In this document: one piece after another, positions 1 through 7,860 of the stretch
How positions within the stretch are numbered: position 1 is the first letter of the stretch
How the letters are laid out: each line of letters opens with the position of its first letter
Source of the DNA: Larix sibirica
Lineage: Eukaryota > Streptophyta > Pinopsida > Pinales > Pinaceae
Length of the DNA: 11,763 bases
Assembly: GCA_004151065.3 (NCBI GenBank)
Contig: NWUY0300090341.1
Coordinates: 17,785 to 29,547, forward strand
Reading direction: 5' to 3'
Position numbers and translations under genes: made by a program
Notes under the pieces: generated by a model
Seen by the model: only the letters and a program-made list of their open reading frames with translations
Told to the model about the DNA's origin: nothing
Databases searched by the model: none

Positions 1-35
1 CAAGGCAAGACAAGGCGATTGATTCCAACGTTCTT
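1..35 (+). repeat. 35-bp direct repeat, copy 1
   Basis: All 35 bases are identical to 1354-1388, and the match stops at base 36. Because the window opens at base 1, the repeat may extend further left, so 35 bp is a minimum. It is not low-complexity sequence, so chance identity is very unlikely. The two copies bracket 1318 bp of AT-rich DNA. It could be a tandem duplication, the end of a longer dispersed repeat, or a duplicated piece of the CpG-rich island next to copy 2. It is too long for an ordinary target-site duplication. Confidence 0.9.
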
Positions 36-516
36 ATAGTAATTCCTTGGTTTCATCTATGCTCTTTACTTTGCTTATGATAATCAGATACATGAATTCG
101 TTTCAACTTGCTTTTGATAATCTGATATTTAAATATTTGTTGTAAGTATGGTTTTCATAGCTTACACCCATAGGAGAAGAGAGAGAGTGCAACCTCTGAG
201 TTATCGGAGGATGAATATATTTAAGAAGAGGCTCTGCTATCTCTCTTCACCTATCGGTCTTCTGTGTAAATACAATGTTTGAAAAACAAACTCTATGGTC
301 ATTGAGATCTGAGTAACCTACATGTCATCTACTTAATTTCATCATGTTCTAAGTTTTTGTTTCATGCTCTTAACATTCTGTTTTCTCTTTAACAGTGCAT
401 TTTGGGAGGAACACTTCTAGGTTTTCTTGGCTGCATTTTTTTTAAGGGCTTGCTGCTGTTCAACTGTGCATACTGTCAGTTAATGTACTCTACATAAGTC
501 AGTGGATCTATTGCAG
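36..516. other. AT-rich stretch without a secure gene
   Basis: No recognisable protein or RNA gene. Two things were seen. A 44-codon ATG-initiated frame at 148-282 (+) encodes an Arg-rich peptide I do not recognise. An open frame at 396-497 (+) follows a pyrimidine-rich run ending in AACAG and would encode about 33 mostly hydrophobic residues (Gly/Leu/Phe-rich), which could be a membrane segment from an exon. A splice donor linking it to the candidate exon at 517 would have to lie within about 40 bp, shorter than normal plant introns, so the two do not join simply. Confidence 0.4.
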
Positions 517-565
517 CTTCTTAAAGAAGAACAAGGGGATTGATTTTGCTGATGACATGAAGTAG
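517..565 (+). CDS. Possible 3' terminal exon fragment of an upstream gene
   Basis: The bases before 517 read CTATTGCAG, a plausible plant 3' splice acceptor. Entering with one base of a split codon, the frame encodes 15 residues, FLKKNKGIDFADDMK, and stops at TAG (563-565). An AATAAA lies at 603-608, a sensible distance into a 3' UTR. A charged, lysine-rich C-terminal tail would suit many proteins, and I do not recognise the family. The rest of the gene would lie upstream, and no good partner exon is visible in the window. A short frame after an AG occurs often by chance, so this is a weak call. Confidence 0.2.
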
Positions 566-602
566 AAGCTGTAATTTTGGATTCTATAGGGAAAATTCAT
601 CG

Positions 603-608
603 AATAAA
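603..608 (+). terminator. Candidate polyadenylation signal AATAAA
   Basis: A perfect AATAAA lies 37 bases after the stop codon of the candidate terminal exon at 517-565. In AT-rich plant DNA this hexamer is common by chance, so its value depends wholly on whether that exon is real. Confidence 0.2.
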
Positions 609-650
609 GTCATTAAATAGATATCTAGTGTCCTCTAGGTATATTTTTTG

Positions 651-740
651 GCTAAACGTTTTTCATTTGAAAAGCGGCCATGGACGCTAATATATGTTAT
701 GTATATTCTCTCGCTAAACATTTTTCATTGGAAAGGCCAT
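651..740. repeat. Degenerate tandem repeat, about 62-bp period
   Basis: Bases 651-681 and 713-740 are similar: both begin GCTAAAC, pass through TTTTTCATT and a GAAA run, and end in GGCCAT. Copy 2 has a few substitutions and is three bases shorter. A third, shorter echo (GGCTAAATATT) starts near 748. The divergence points to an old local duplication. No function is suggested. Confidence 0.65.
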
Positions 741-1353
741 ATTTTCTGGCTAAATATTATTGGGTCACTCTGATCTGCGATTTCACTAAGAAAGCGTAGA
801 TGTGCCTCAATCAAGAAAAACTTCCTGTCATGTGATTTCTTCAAAAATTGTAATATATTGTGGTTCTTGCAAATGATGGATTTCTTGGCACCAATATACC
901 TAAAAATCATTGAAGCCCCTCACTCACAATAAGTTTATGTTTCTTAATGGGGGTGTATTTTTATTTTTTAATGGCAACAAATAAGGCTTACGAGAGTGTG
1001 TGGAGTAGAGTTATATTACAAAGGCACTGATATTTGAAACCGCATGGATTAGGAACTAACAACATTGGATCCTTACTCTTAAGGAATTAAAGCTAACAAT
1101 ATTACTATTAAATTGTTTATGGTGTGCTTGGCAATTAGAGCTAAGTAAAGTACTCACCTCAGAAAGGTCTGACCAAGTATCGAGCCTGGGTCACGAGAAA
1201 AAGAAGCACGAACCTCAGATCACAATACTGGAAACAGAAACTATGGCTGTTGGCTGTAAAAAATTGCGGCCTTGTGCACAAAAATCACAGTTGTGCACCA
1301 GAAAAAAATGGGTATGTTGAGAGAGCCATGGATGATTGAATCTAGCACTCGGG
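741..1353. other. AT-rich intergenic or intronic sequence
   Basis: No gene is supported. A 61-codon frame on the minus strand (725-910) has an ordinary-looking amino-acid mix but no recognised motif. On the minus strand, an ATG in good context (CCATGGC, about 1325-1331) opens a frame that stops after 14 codons. Further along the same strand a CTGAG/GTGAGT sequence (around 1155-1165) would be a strong splice donor. These would suit a spliced minus-strand transcript leaving the CpG-rich island, but nothing coding follows clearly. Confidence 0.35.
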
Positions 1354-1388
1354 CAAGGCAAGACAAGGCGATTGATTCCAACGTTCTT
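1354..1388 (+). repeat. 35-bp direct repeat, copy 2
   Basis: Exact copy of bases 1-35. Its right end shades into the CpG-rich island: the last part, CCAACGTTCTTGAC, has a near copy, CCAACGTTCTGAC, at about 1466-1478. The core therefore occurs three times in the window, twice within about 90 bp here. The flanks of the 35-bp copies differ completely on the right side. Confidence 0.9.
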
Positions 1389-1753
1389 GACACAGCAGAG
1401 AAAAAAAGCCTACCCCGTCCCTTCCTTTAGTGCCCGCCTGGAAACACACGCCGAACAAATGCATCCCAACGTTCTGACGCGGGCCCAAATTAAATGAAAC
1501 TACCTCTAATTAACGCAAATGACGCCATATGCAACTAAATTAAGAGACGTTAAACCTGTGGCACAGGGATTTAAAAAAATCAAATTTTACCGGGACGAAA
1601 ATCGAGGAAAAGAGGTAGAATAATTTCAAAATTTACCGCTGACATGACATGAAATGAAATGCAAATCGAAATGCAAGTCTCCGACGCGTATGCATATAAT
1701 ATTCCCACGCGCCACAAGGACAGATGAAATCAAAAAAAATGAAAATGAGATGA

Positions 1754-1760
1754 TATAAAG
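1754..1760 (+). promoter_or_regulatory. Candidate TATA box
   Basis: TATAAAG sits in GATGATATAAAGGACC inside the CpG-rich island. A + strand start site would be expected about 30 bases downstream, near 1785-1795. The first downstream + ATG (about 1910) opens a frame of only 11 codons, so any transcript would have a long leader or be non-coding. Chance occurrence is possible. Confidence 0.3.
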
Positions 1761-1813
1761 GACCGGAAAGCCCGGTGGAAAGTGTTTTCCGTACATTTAT
1801 TTCCCGTTGGTAA

Positions 1814-1829
1814 CCGGGTGGCCACCTGG
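1814..1829. repeat. 16-bp near-perfect palindrome
   Basis: CCGGGTGGCCACCTGG is a palindrome broken at one base pair, with the perfect 10-bp core GGTGGCCACC. Other short inverted pairs lie close by: AAATCCCC (1850-1857) with GGGGATTT (1900-1907), and GTCCGCG (1886-1892) with CGCGGAC (1915-1921). Palindromes like this can be binding sites for dimeric factors or stems in a leader RNA. Neither role is shown. Confidence 0.5.
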
Positions 1830-2048
1830 CCTAGTCACAAAAAGGTACAAAATCCCCGCTGAAGCGAATTGGAATCCCGCGTCGCGTCCGCGAATTAAAG
1901 GGGATTTCAAATGACGCGGACTTCAGGCAGCGGTCAAATAGAGTGAAGTTTTCAGTCAAATCGAGAAAAAAGCGAGGGCCACCAACGGACAAAAAATCGA
2001 ACCTAATCCAGCCGCCCCCTTGACCACACCAATGTTTTGGATAATCTA

Positions 2049-2057
2049 CTAGGGTTT
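2049..2057 (-). promoter_or_regulatory. Candidate telo-box
   Basis: The minus strand reads AAACCCTAG, the plant telo-box found in promoters of many ribosomal-protein and cell-cycle genes, usually near the start site. It lies at the right edge of the CpG-rich island and would suit minus-strand transcription. A nine-base motif alone is weak evidence. Confidence 0.3.
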
Positions 2058-2060
2058 GGT

Positions 2061-3173
2061 TTTCTGGCCCCTTCATCATATATTTAATTGTTTTCAAGAT
2101 GATTAATCATTTTCTTATTGCCAGGTCTTTAGGCGGAGAAAGAGGCCATGTCATTATTCTGCCTTCAAGAGGCTTACTATGACATGTCACAAGAGGGGAT
2201 CATGCTTCTTGCTTAGTTTCTAAGGTTAGACAAATGGATTTGGATTGCCATTGTTATGGGTCCTATCACTTATCCAAACTATAAGAGTGAGTAGGTGAGA
2301 AACCCAAAACAACAAACAAACATTAGGTGTGTTTTTATATCTACTCTAACTCTAAAGTCACTTCTTCCCATTTAACTTTCCCCACCCACCCCCCTCCTTT
2401 TGTATTCATGAAGGTCAAACACCTTTGTTTGTATGTATTAGATTACACATTTACTTCATCATAACTCTCCCCTTTAGTCTCTACTTTATGAAAAGGGGGC
2501 GTACACTGAGGCTAGGGAATCTGGACTTAAAAAAGAAAGGGTCCAATCACATCCTCGGTGTTCCTTCGTCATCCCTTGCTATTATAAAATTGAGATGGAA
2601 TTGGCATGACCCCACCTTCTTAAGGATTTAAGTGGGGTTCACGGGCAGGGTGGATGTATAATTAGAGTATTAGAGCATAAAGGTATTTGTACATCTTCAA
2701 TTCTATCTTTTGCTTAAAGTAGATACATGGACATAGTTTTTAAGTCAATTTATGGGCATCCATATCATTGGGTTGGGTTAATCGGTGGTGAAAGATGTTT
2801 TGATGGTGAGGTTTAGTTTTTTTTTAAATATGTGGGGAATTTAAATATTGAAGTGTGTTTTAGAGTCTCTCGAGGTAATAGTCAAATATCAATTTGTATT
2901 TAAATGGATTATATTATTAAATTATTTTGTAACTTATATATAGATAATGAGATGAAAGCTCATTTCCATATTTTTAAAATTGTTGGAGATGGTTGATTAC
3001 GTGAGATGGTTCACCCAGTCTTCTTTAGATGTTGTGTGACTTTGGGAGGTTGTCTACTTTACCCGTTGTTTCGGTTATGTGGGTGGTGGTTTTTGAGGAG
3101 GTTTTGTAACACTTGATAATTACCCAATCTTTCAAGTGTTTGCAAGTCGATGATTTTTGATAGGTTAAGGGGG
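2061..3173. other. AT-rich intergenic DNA
   Basis: No gene, RNA or complete mobile element was recognised. There is a C-rich run at about 2380-2398 and several T-rich and A-rich runs. Short open frames at 2425-2631 (+) and 3025-3243 (-) have no motif and look like chance frames. Confidence 0.5.
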
Positions 3174-3416
3174 CATTGTGGATCATACCTAAAACTAATG
3201 TGGAATACCACATCACTACCTTTGTGAAAACCCACATTAGCATAAGGATTATGGTATGTTGGTACTTATATCATGTCATGGACCAAACCTCGCAACCAAT
3301 ATGGGATAGCACTTTTGTTAGTAGGAGAGACACTACCTCTCTCTAAGACTTTCATTAACATAAGGATCATAGTTTATTGAACTTATGTGGCGTTGTGGAG
3401 CAAACCTCACACGTCA
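3174..3416. repeat. Degenerate tandem repeat, 100-118 bp unit, two copies plus a part
   Basis: Anchors recur in order. TGTGGATCATACCT (3177-3190), ATGGACCAAACCT (3278-3290) and TGTGGAGCAAACCT (3394-3407) start three units. CACTACCT recurs at 3214 and 3331, and CATAAGGAT at 3241 and 3359, each followed by AT and a near-identical TTATTG/GTTGGACTTAT-like tail. Spacing is 100-118 bp, so the units carry indels. The wording (AAACCTCGCAACCAATATGGGATAG) resembles short dispersed plant repeats I have seen in TE-derived sequence, but I cannot name a family. The last unit is cut off after about 26 bases. Confidence 0.7.
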
Positions 3417-4253
3417 GAGGAGAGGAGATTATAAAGTCATGAAAATTATTCCAAGATGTCAAATACATGATATTTTCCTTGTTTATCATCATATTTAGTA
3501 TTCCCATACATGCACCCACATAACACAACTCACATAATATCGAGGAGTCGAAGCAAGTTCACATGTTCATGCAACAACCAATCAAACCATTGTGTTATTA
3601 AGAGAGCTACTACCTTTGTACACTCTTCATATATTTTCCATTAAACCTTTAATCATGTTTCATCTTAGATCTTTGTATCACTTTTATCCTCGTCTCTCTC
3701 CAAGGACTTTTTGAATCATGTTTTAATATGCTTATTTCATTTTTCTTTAGAGTCATTTTAGAGGCTTCAGTTTTCTTTTTATATGTCTTCTTTTCTAAAT
3801 TTCATTGCTCAAATTTTGTCGCTCACACCGTTTTCTTTGTAGATCAAGGAAAATTGGTAGCTGGTGGGGATACCCTAGACAAGATATGTATTCAAATCCA
3901 ATTGGCTACCACACTAAACCCTAAGCTAGATGCAACTGCTTACAAGTCATGCCTAATAGAAAACTATAGCCTTAACTTAGGACTAAGACATCTCACATGG
4001 AAAGTGCACACCCTTTCAACCAAGACACAATAAATCAATATCTCATTAGAGATTTGGATCCGAATAAAAAAATATAAAACTTACCTTTCAACTATTCACT
4101 CTATTTAATATTAATACTAAATTTAATTTAAAAATGATCATATCTATAATGCTTTACAATAAGAATGCTCATTAAAAGTTGTATAATATGATATGGCCCT
4201 TTGGAATTAGGTTGCTTTCTTGTTAGCAAAGCATGAAACAAAAAAATTAATTA
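3417..4253. other. AT-rich intergenic DNA with one unrecognised open frame
   Basis: The longest frame is 3728-4033 (+), 101 codons. Its first part is Phe-rich from T-rich DNA, and its second part (from about residue 40) has a more balanced mix, but no domain or homologue comes to mind and no splice or promoter context supports it. I treat it as a chance frame. Nothing else was recognised here. Confidence 0.4.
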
Positions 4254-4370
4254 AGTTAAGAAGTCACATTTTATTATTATTATTATAGCAATGCATTAAT
4301 CATCTCTAGAAAAGAAATTGAGTTAAGAAGTCACAATTTATTATATTATTAATATTTATTAATCATCTCT
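4254..4370. repeat. Imperfect direct repeat, 67-bp offset
   Basis: Bases 4254-4307 and 4321-4370 both start AGTTAAGAAGTCACA, run through a TTA/TTAT-rich middle and end ATTAATCATCTCT. The ends match almost perfectly while the AT-rich middle differs by small indels, as replication slippage would give. The 13 bases between the copies are A-rich. Confidence 0.8.
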
Positions 4371-4903
4371 TCTTTTTCAATGAAGAACTTTGAGTAAAAG
4401 TAAGTGAGATGGAATAGGATATGGATGGGAGGGTATATAATTGAAAATGAATATTTTTTAATTTGCATTTTAAAGAATTAGAAATAAAAAGAATTTTGAA
4501 ATTAAAAAAAAATTATTATTATTTGCAAGAATGATTAGAATTGTTTATACCTAGAAAATAACAAGAATGATTAGAATTGTTTATACCTAGAAAATAATAA
4601 TAATTAAAGGCACTTGAAAGCATCTCTTTGATTTATGTAATTATACCTATGAGAAATATCACTAATAATGTGCATATCGGGATGCTAAATAAATATCCTA
4701 GCATGAGATAAAATGTTCAATTACGTAGGAATCATGTGGGTTTTGGAGATTAATTAATTCATTACCTAAGAACCCTTGAGCATAATAAGTGGCGATAGTT
4801 TGCTCTCCTATCATGTGAAAAAAAAAAAGTGGGGATGGTTTAAGGCAAATTAATTGGAGTGTCTTGCCACGTTATCTTTGGTTTTAAATTCATAATGGAT
4901 GAT
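4371..4903. other. AT-rich intergenic DNA upstream of the LINE
   Basis: Apart from the tandem duplication at 4526-4597, nothing was recognised. There are several A-runs and AAT/ATT runs. No gene or structured RNA was seen. Confidence 0.5.
4526..4597. repeat. Perfect 36-bp tandem duplication
   Basis: Bases 4526-4561 and 4562-4597 are identical over all 36 positions and directly adjacent. Perfect identity in decaying non-coding DNA implies a recent event, younger than the mutations in the neighbouring LINE. The left flank (TTATTATTATTTG) and right flank (TAATAATAATT) are AT microsatellite-like, a usual setting for slippage. Confidence 0.95.
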
Positions 4904-4939
4904 ATTATATATATATATGTATGTATGTATATATATATT
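4904..4939. repeat. (TA)n/(TGTA)n microsatellite
   Basis: An alternating TA run switches to GTAT units and back to TA. It lies just upstream of the LINE 5' region. It may be the pre-insertion target region or unrelated; it hides the exact 5' junction. Confidence 0.85.
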
Positions 4940-5559
4940 CTAGGAGTTTGAATTAGGTATAGAGAGATTTAAGGGAAAATGGCTAAGGTTTTGCAGGAGT
5001 TAGGGTGTTGTAGATGGTTGTTAGGTACTCGTTGAAATAAGCAGGTTTTTGGTGAAGAGTGTAACTTATTGAATGGCGAAGGAAGAGGTGTTATCTTAGT
5101 CGAAAGATGACGAGGATTAGGATAGTAGGGGTATATTTAAAATAGAAGAAGAGATGTATATTAGGCGGGATGTCACATCATTGTCGTTGGGCTCAATAAT
5201 CGGGGAGGGATCATGTCTGAATAAAGGTGATACGTGCGGGAATAAAGATCAAGTTGTTAGTGACCATAAAATTTCGAAAAGGGTTTTTGGGGTTTCTTCG
5301 AAGAACATTGGTGTGAATGTTGTGGTGCATGTGGCACTTTCCTGAGCTCTGATGATCGGAGGGTTGATGGTCAGAAGCATGTTTCAGGAGAAGAGGGTAT
5401 TATTTTGGGAGATAACGGTTTTGTCGAGGTTTATGAGGAGAGAAGGAAAAAACTCTCTAGCCCTCGTGCAAAAAATATGCGAGTTTCAAAAGCATTCAAA
5501 GATAAGGTTGGCAGGGAGCATTTGGTACTTGGAACGGATGTAAATATGGAGAAGGTGGC

Positions 5560-6035
5560 TAGTCTGTCTTTAAGGGCTCTGGTGGGGAGGCTATAATATA
5601 TTTCTTTGAACAAGTTAAAGGTTCTAAAGTAGATGTACGAAGTTTGGAAACCCTTGCTTGGATATTGTCAAAAATTTAGCCTGCTCCTAAACAGTTGGAT
5701 GTGCATTGACTTTCTTGATGAAGAAGATACTGTTGTGGTCTTAGATAAACCTTGGGTGATTGGGAAGGCTTTGTTTGTATTGAATAGATGGCACCCTGCA
5801 TTTAACCGTCTGAAGGAGAAGATTATTAGAAGACATTTGTGGTTGTTGCTTCTTGGTTTTCCTTTGCAATTATGGACTAAGAATGTGTTCATTGATTTGG
5901 CAAACTTGACTTGGACGAGAAACTGTTGCTCGTAGAAGATAAGAGAATGGCATCGGTGCTTGTGGAATTTGATGTGTCTAGTGGTTTTCCTTCTAAAATT
6001 GAGATCAGCTGGGGTGAGTGGAGTTTCGTGCAGCG
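5560..6035 (+). other. DUF4283-like domain in ORF1
   Basis: Recognised from the order of conserved features: an SLRALVGRL-like start (about 5570-5593), then WKPLLGY, FLDEEDTVVVLDKPW, and a Trp-rich RWHPAFN segment, then LLLLGFPLQLW (normally a V-[RK]-LPGLPL-[EH]-[FL]-W block). After a one-base frame change near 5910 it continues with LDEKLLLVEDKRMASVLVEF, matching the usual KRMARVLVE-type strand that follows. The domain is typical of plant L1 ORF1 and related retrotransposon-derived proteins, and is thought to bind nucleic acid together with the zinc knuckle. Confidence 0.8.
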
Positions 6036-6064
6036 CCCTTAATTATTGGAAAGTCCCTTTTCGT

Positions 6065-6106
6065 TGTCATCTTTGTCGAAGAACATGTCATTTGAGGAAT
6101 AAATGT
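6065..6106 (+). other. CCHC zinc knuckle in ORF1
   Basis: The frame reads CHLCRRTCHLRNKC, a C-x2-C-x4-H-x4-C knuckle with all four zinc ligands present. The position just before the His is Cys, where most knuckles have Gly. It sits right after a PFR motif, as in other plant L1 ORF1 proteins. Knuckles of this type bind single-stranded RNA. It is the best-kept motif of ORF1 here. Confidence 0.9.
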
Positions 6107-7130
6107 CCAACATTTTTAGATATCTCTTCAAATGAGAGTAGTAATACATCGTCATCTCTACAAGAGAGAAAAGACCGTGAGATGTTTACTGAAGGGGAGG
6201 TTACTGAACAGTCTCCAATTCAGGTCTCTACGGATGAATCTGTGTCTTTTCTAGGTAAGTTGGAATCTCATTTTCTTTCTTTCTACACATCTCTCTCTAA
6301 AGATGAACTTAATTTTATTAAAGTGGTAGAGGAAAATCACAAGATTAGTAATATAATTGGGTTGCCAAAATCTTCACTTGAATGTGATACTTCACCTGTC
6401 GAGGAATCCTTTCCTCGCCTTTCATCCTCGGGTCTTAGATCCGGTAAGGGATTGGTAACTCCTGGGTTAAATACTAAGGAAGATTTTCCCCTTTTAAATG
6501 GTAAAATGAGTTCTTAAGGTCAAGGGATTGCTCTTTCTGGAAGGGAGAGTAATCCAGTTACAACCCCTGTGGGTTTGGAGACACATCATGAGAACCTGAT
6601 GGGGAGTAAAAAGTTTCCATCTCATATAGACTCTTTTGGTGAAGCTGAGAGGTCGGTATCTAACGGGGGGACTTTGCAGGGTATTGGTGTTTTGTCCATT
6701 AGCCATCCAAGTCTCCCAATTTATTATGCCAAACCAGAGGATAGGGTATTAACTTCATATTCTAGGGGTGTTGTTGGGACTATTTCTTCACATGATTGTG
6801 AAAGTCTTGTCATTTCAACACTAATTCCTTCATACAAAGACATACTTATTAAAACCCCTTTCTATGTTTTTTCGGATAAAAAATCGTCCAAAGAAGAAGT
6901 CTCCACTATATCATTTATTCGTTGTCAAAATGTGACAATTCAAAAGAAAAAAAATAGAAGAAAGGTCAATCGAACAAAGATAATTTGGATCCAGGTGATG
7001 GGGGGATTAGTAGATATTAATATATTCCTCTTTCTACTCAAATTGTTGGATCTAATTCAACTTCTCCTTATTTGACGGATAATTTTGAACATATGGCCGT
7101 TAGAGATTTTCCCTCGTTATATGTTCCTCA

Positions 7131-7860
7131 ATGGTCTTAACATATTATAACATTCGAGGGGTGGGGGGCAATCCCAAACACAATGCCCTAAAAGAATCTT
7201 TAGCCTTATCTAGTCGGATATTGTTTTGATACAGGAGACTATGTGTGATGGAACTAAAGCTTGTGATTTTTTCTTAAGGATATTCCGAGGGTGCGAATGT
7301 TGTGTTATTGATGCAAAAGGTCACCCTAGGGGGTGCTTGCTAACCAGAATCCCTTAGAAGCTAACTTTAAGGCCTTTACTACATGTGTAGTCATTTTGCT
7401 TGGAGGGAGGACTAGAGGACTGGGGGAGGAGATAAGGATTGTTAATTGCTATGGTCCATATGCTAGTAGACAAGAGTTTTGGGAGCATGTTGATACTAGC
7501 GGAGTTTTAAAGGATTCTAGATTGATTTTTTGGGGGATCTAAATATGACTTTATCAACTTGTGAAGTTTGGGGGAGAAGCCCTAGGTTGGACCCTATGTT
7601 TGGTTTTTTTTCATCAATTCTTCCAAGAAGCAAATCTGATAGATGTATTTCCAGCTACTTTGTCTCATACTTGGAGAAATGGAAGGATGGGGGAGGCAGG
7701 TGTGGCCAAGAGGCTAGATAGATTTTTTTGGCTGAAGGGTTATCATAATCCTTTAGTAGATATAGATCATGGACTATAAACACTGGTATACATGATCATT
7801 TGCTTGTTTGCCTTCAGTTTGAGGTTGACTCTACTCAACAAAACTTTCCCTTTAAGTTCA
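7131..7860 (+). other. AP-like endonuclease domain of ORF2 (decayed)
   Basis: Motifs of the exonuclease-endonuclease-phosphatase fold appear in order over several frames: YNIRG with the metal/substrate Asn at 7149-7151; IQET with the catalytic Glu at 7235-7237; NCYGPY (7444-7461), the N-x-Y-x-P block; GDLN with Asp and Asn at 7536-7544; TWRN at 7669-7680; and HDH at 7791-7799, where the family has S-D-H. The Asp-His pair is kept but the Ser is replaced by His. In live elements this domain nicks T/A-rich target DNA. Five frame changes break it, the densest damage in the element. Confidence 0.85.

Larger units (their letters stand above)
1390..2060. promoter_or_regulatory. CpG-rich island, promoter or first-exon-like
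   Basis: This block keeps many CpG dinucleotides (CCCGCC, ACGCGGGCCC, GACGCGTATGC, CACGCGCC, CCCGCGTCGCGTCCGCG), whereas the DNA on both sides is AT-rich and CpG-poor. In heavily methylated plant genomes such retention usually marks an unmethylated gene 5' end. It holds a TATAAAG at 1754-1760 (+), a GGGCCC at about 1482-1487, TTGAC W-box cores (minus strand near 1933 and 1953, plus strand near 2019) and a telo-box at 2049-2057. The TATA box argues for + transcription; the telo-box and the minus-strand ATG near 1329 argue for minus. No long coding frame leaves it on either strand. An 88-codon minus frame (1831-2097) is unrecognised. Confidence 0.4.
5073..7140 (+). pseudogene. LINE ORF1 pseudogene (DUF4283 and CCHC zinc knuckle)
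   Basis: ORF1 proteins of plant L1s bind the element RNA and form the ribonucleoprotein used in retrotransposition. The start at ATG 5073 is chosen because the frame from there (MAKEEVLS...) runs, through stops at 5097 and 5118, into the open frame at 5154-5342. The frame then shifts to one that carries the body of the protein from about 5342. A DUF4283-like domain is at about 5560-6035, and a zinc knuckle is at 6065-6106. After it comes a long Ser-rich, low-complexity tail with basic patches (about 6910-6980, KKKNRRK). Breaks: stops at 5594, 5630, 6515 and 7018; frame changes near 5300, 5910, 6038 and 6985. The natural end is TAA 7138-7140, 10 nt inside ORF2. The implied length, near 690 codons, is plausible for this family. 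Confidence 0.88.

Noticed and set aside
1-1388. 35-bp repeats as a target-site duplication of a 1318-bp mobile element
   Set aside because: It is much longer than ordinary target duplications, and the enclosed segment shows no terminal inverted repeats, A-tail or coding sequence.
1831-2097. 88-codon minus-strand open frame in the CpG-rich island
   Set aside because: It covers promoter-like sequence, has no recognised motif and its composition is set by the CpG-rich DNA. Recorded only under the island.
3025-3243. 72-codon minus-strand open frame
   Set aside because: It overlaps the degenerate tandem repeat and shows no conserved features.
3728-4033. 101-codon plus-strand open frame
   Set aside because: The first part is Phe-rich from T-runs, there is no family resemblance, and there is no supporting promoter or splice context.
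3174-4597. CRISPR-like array from the repeats
   Set aside because: The units are long, degenerate or directly adjacent, without short conserved repeats and unique spacers, and the DNA is a plant's.
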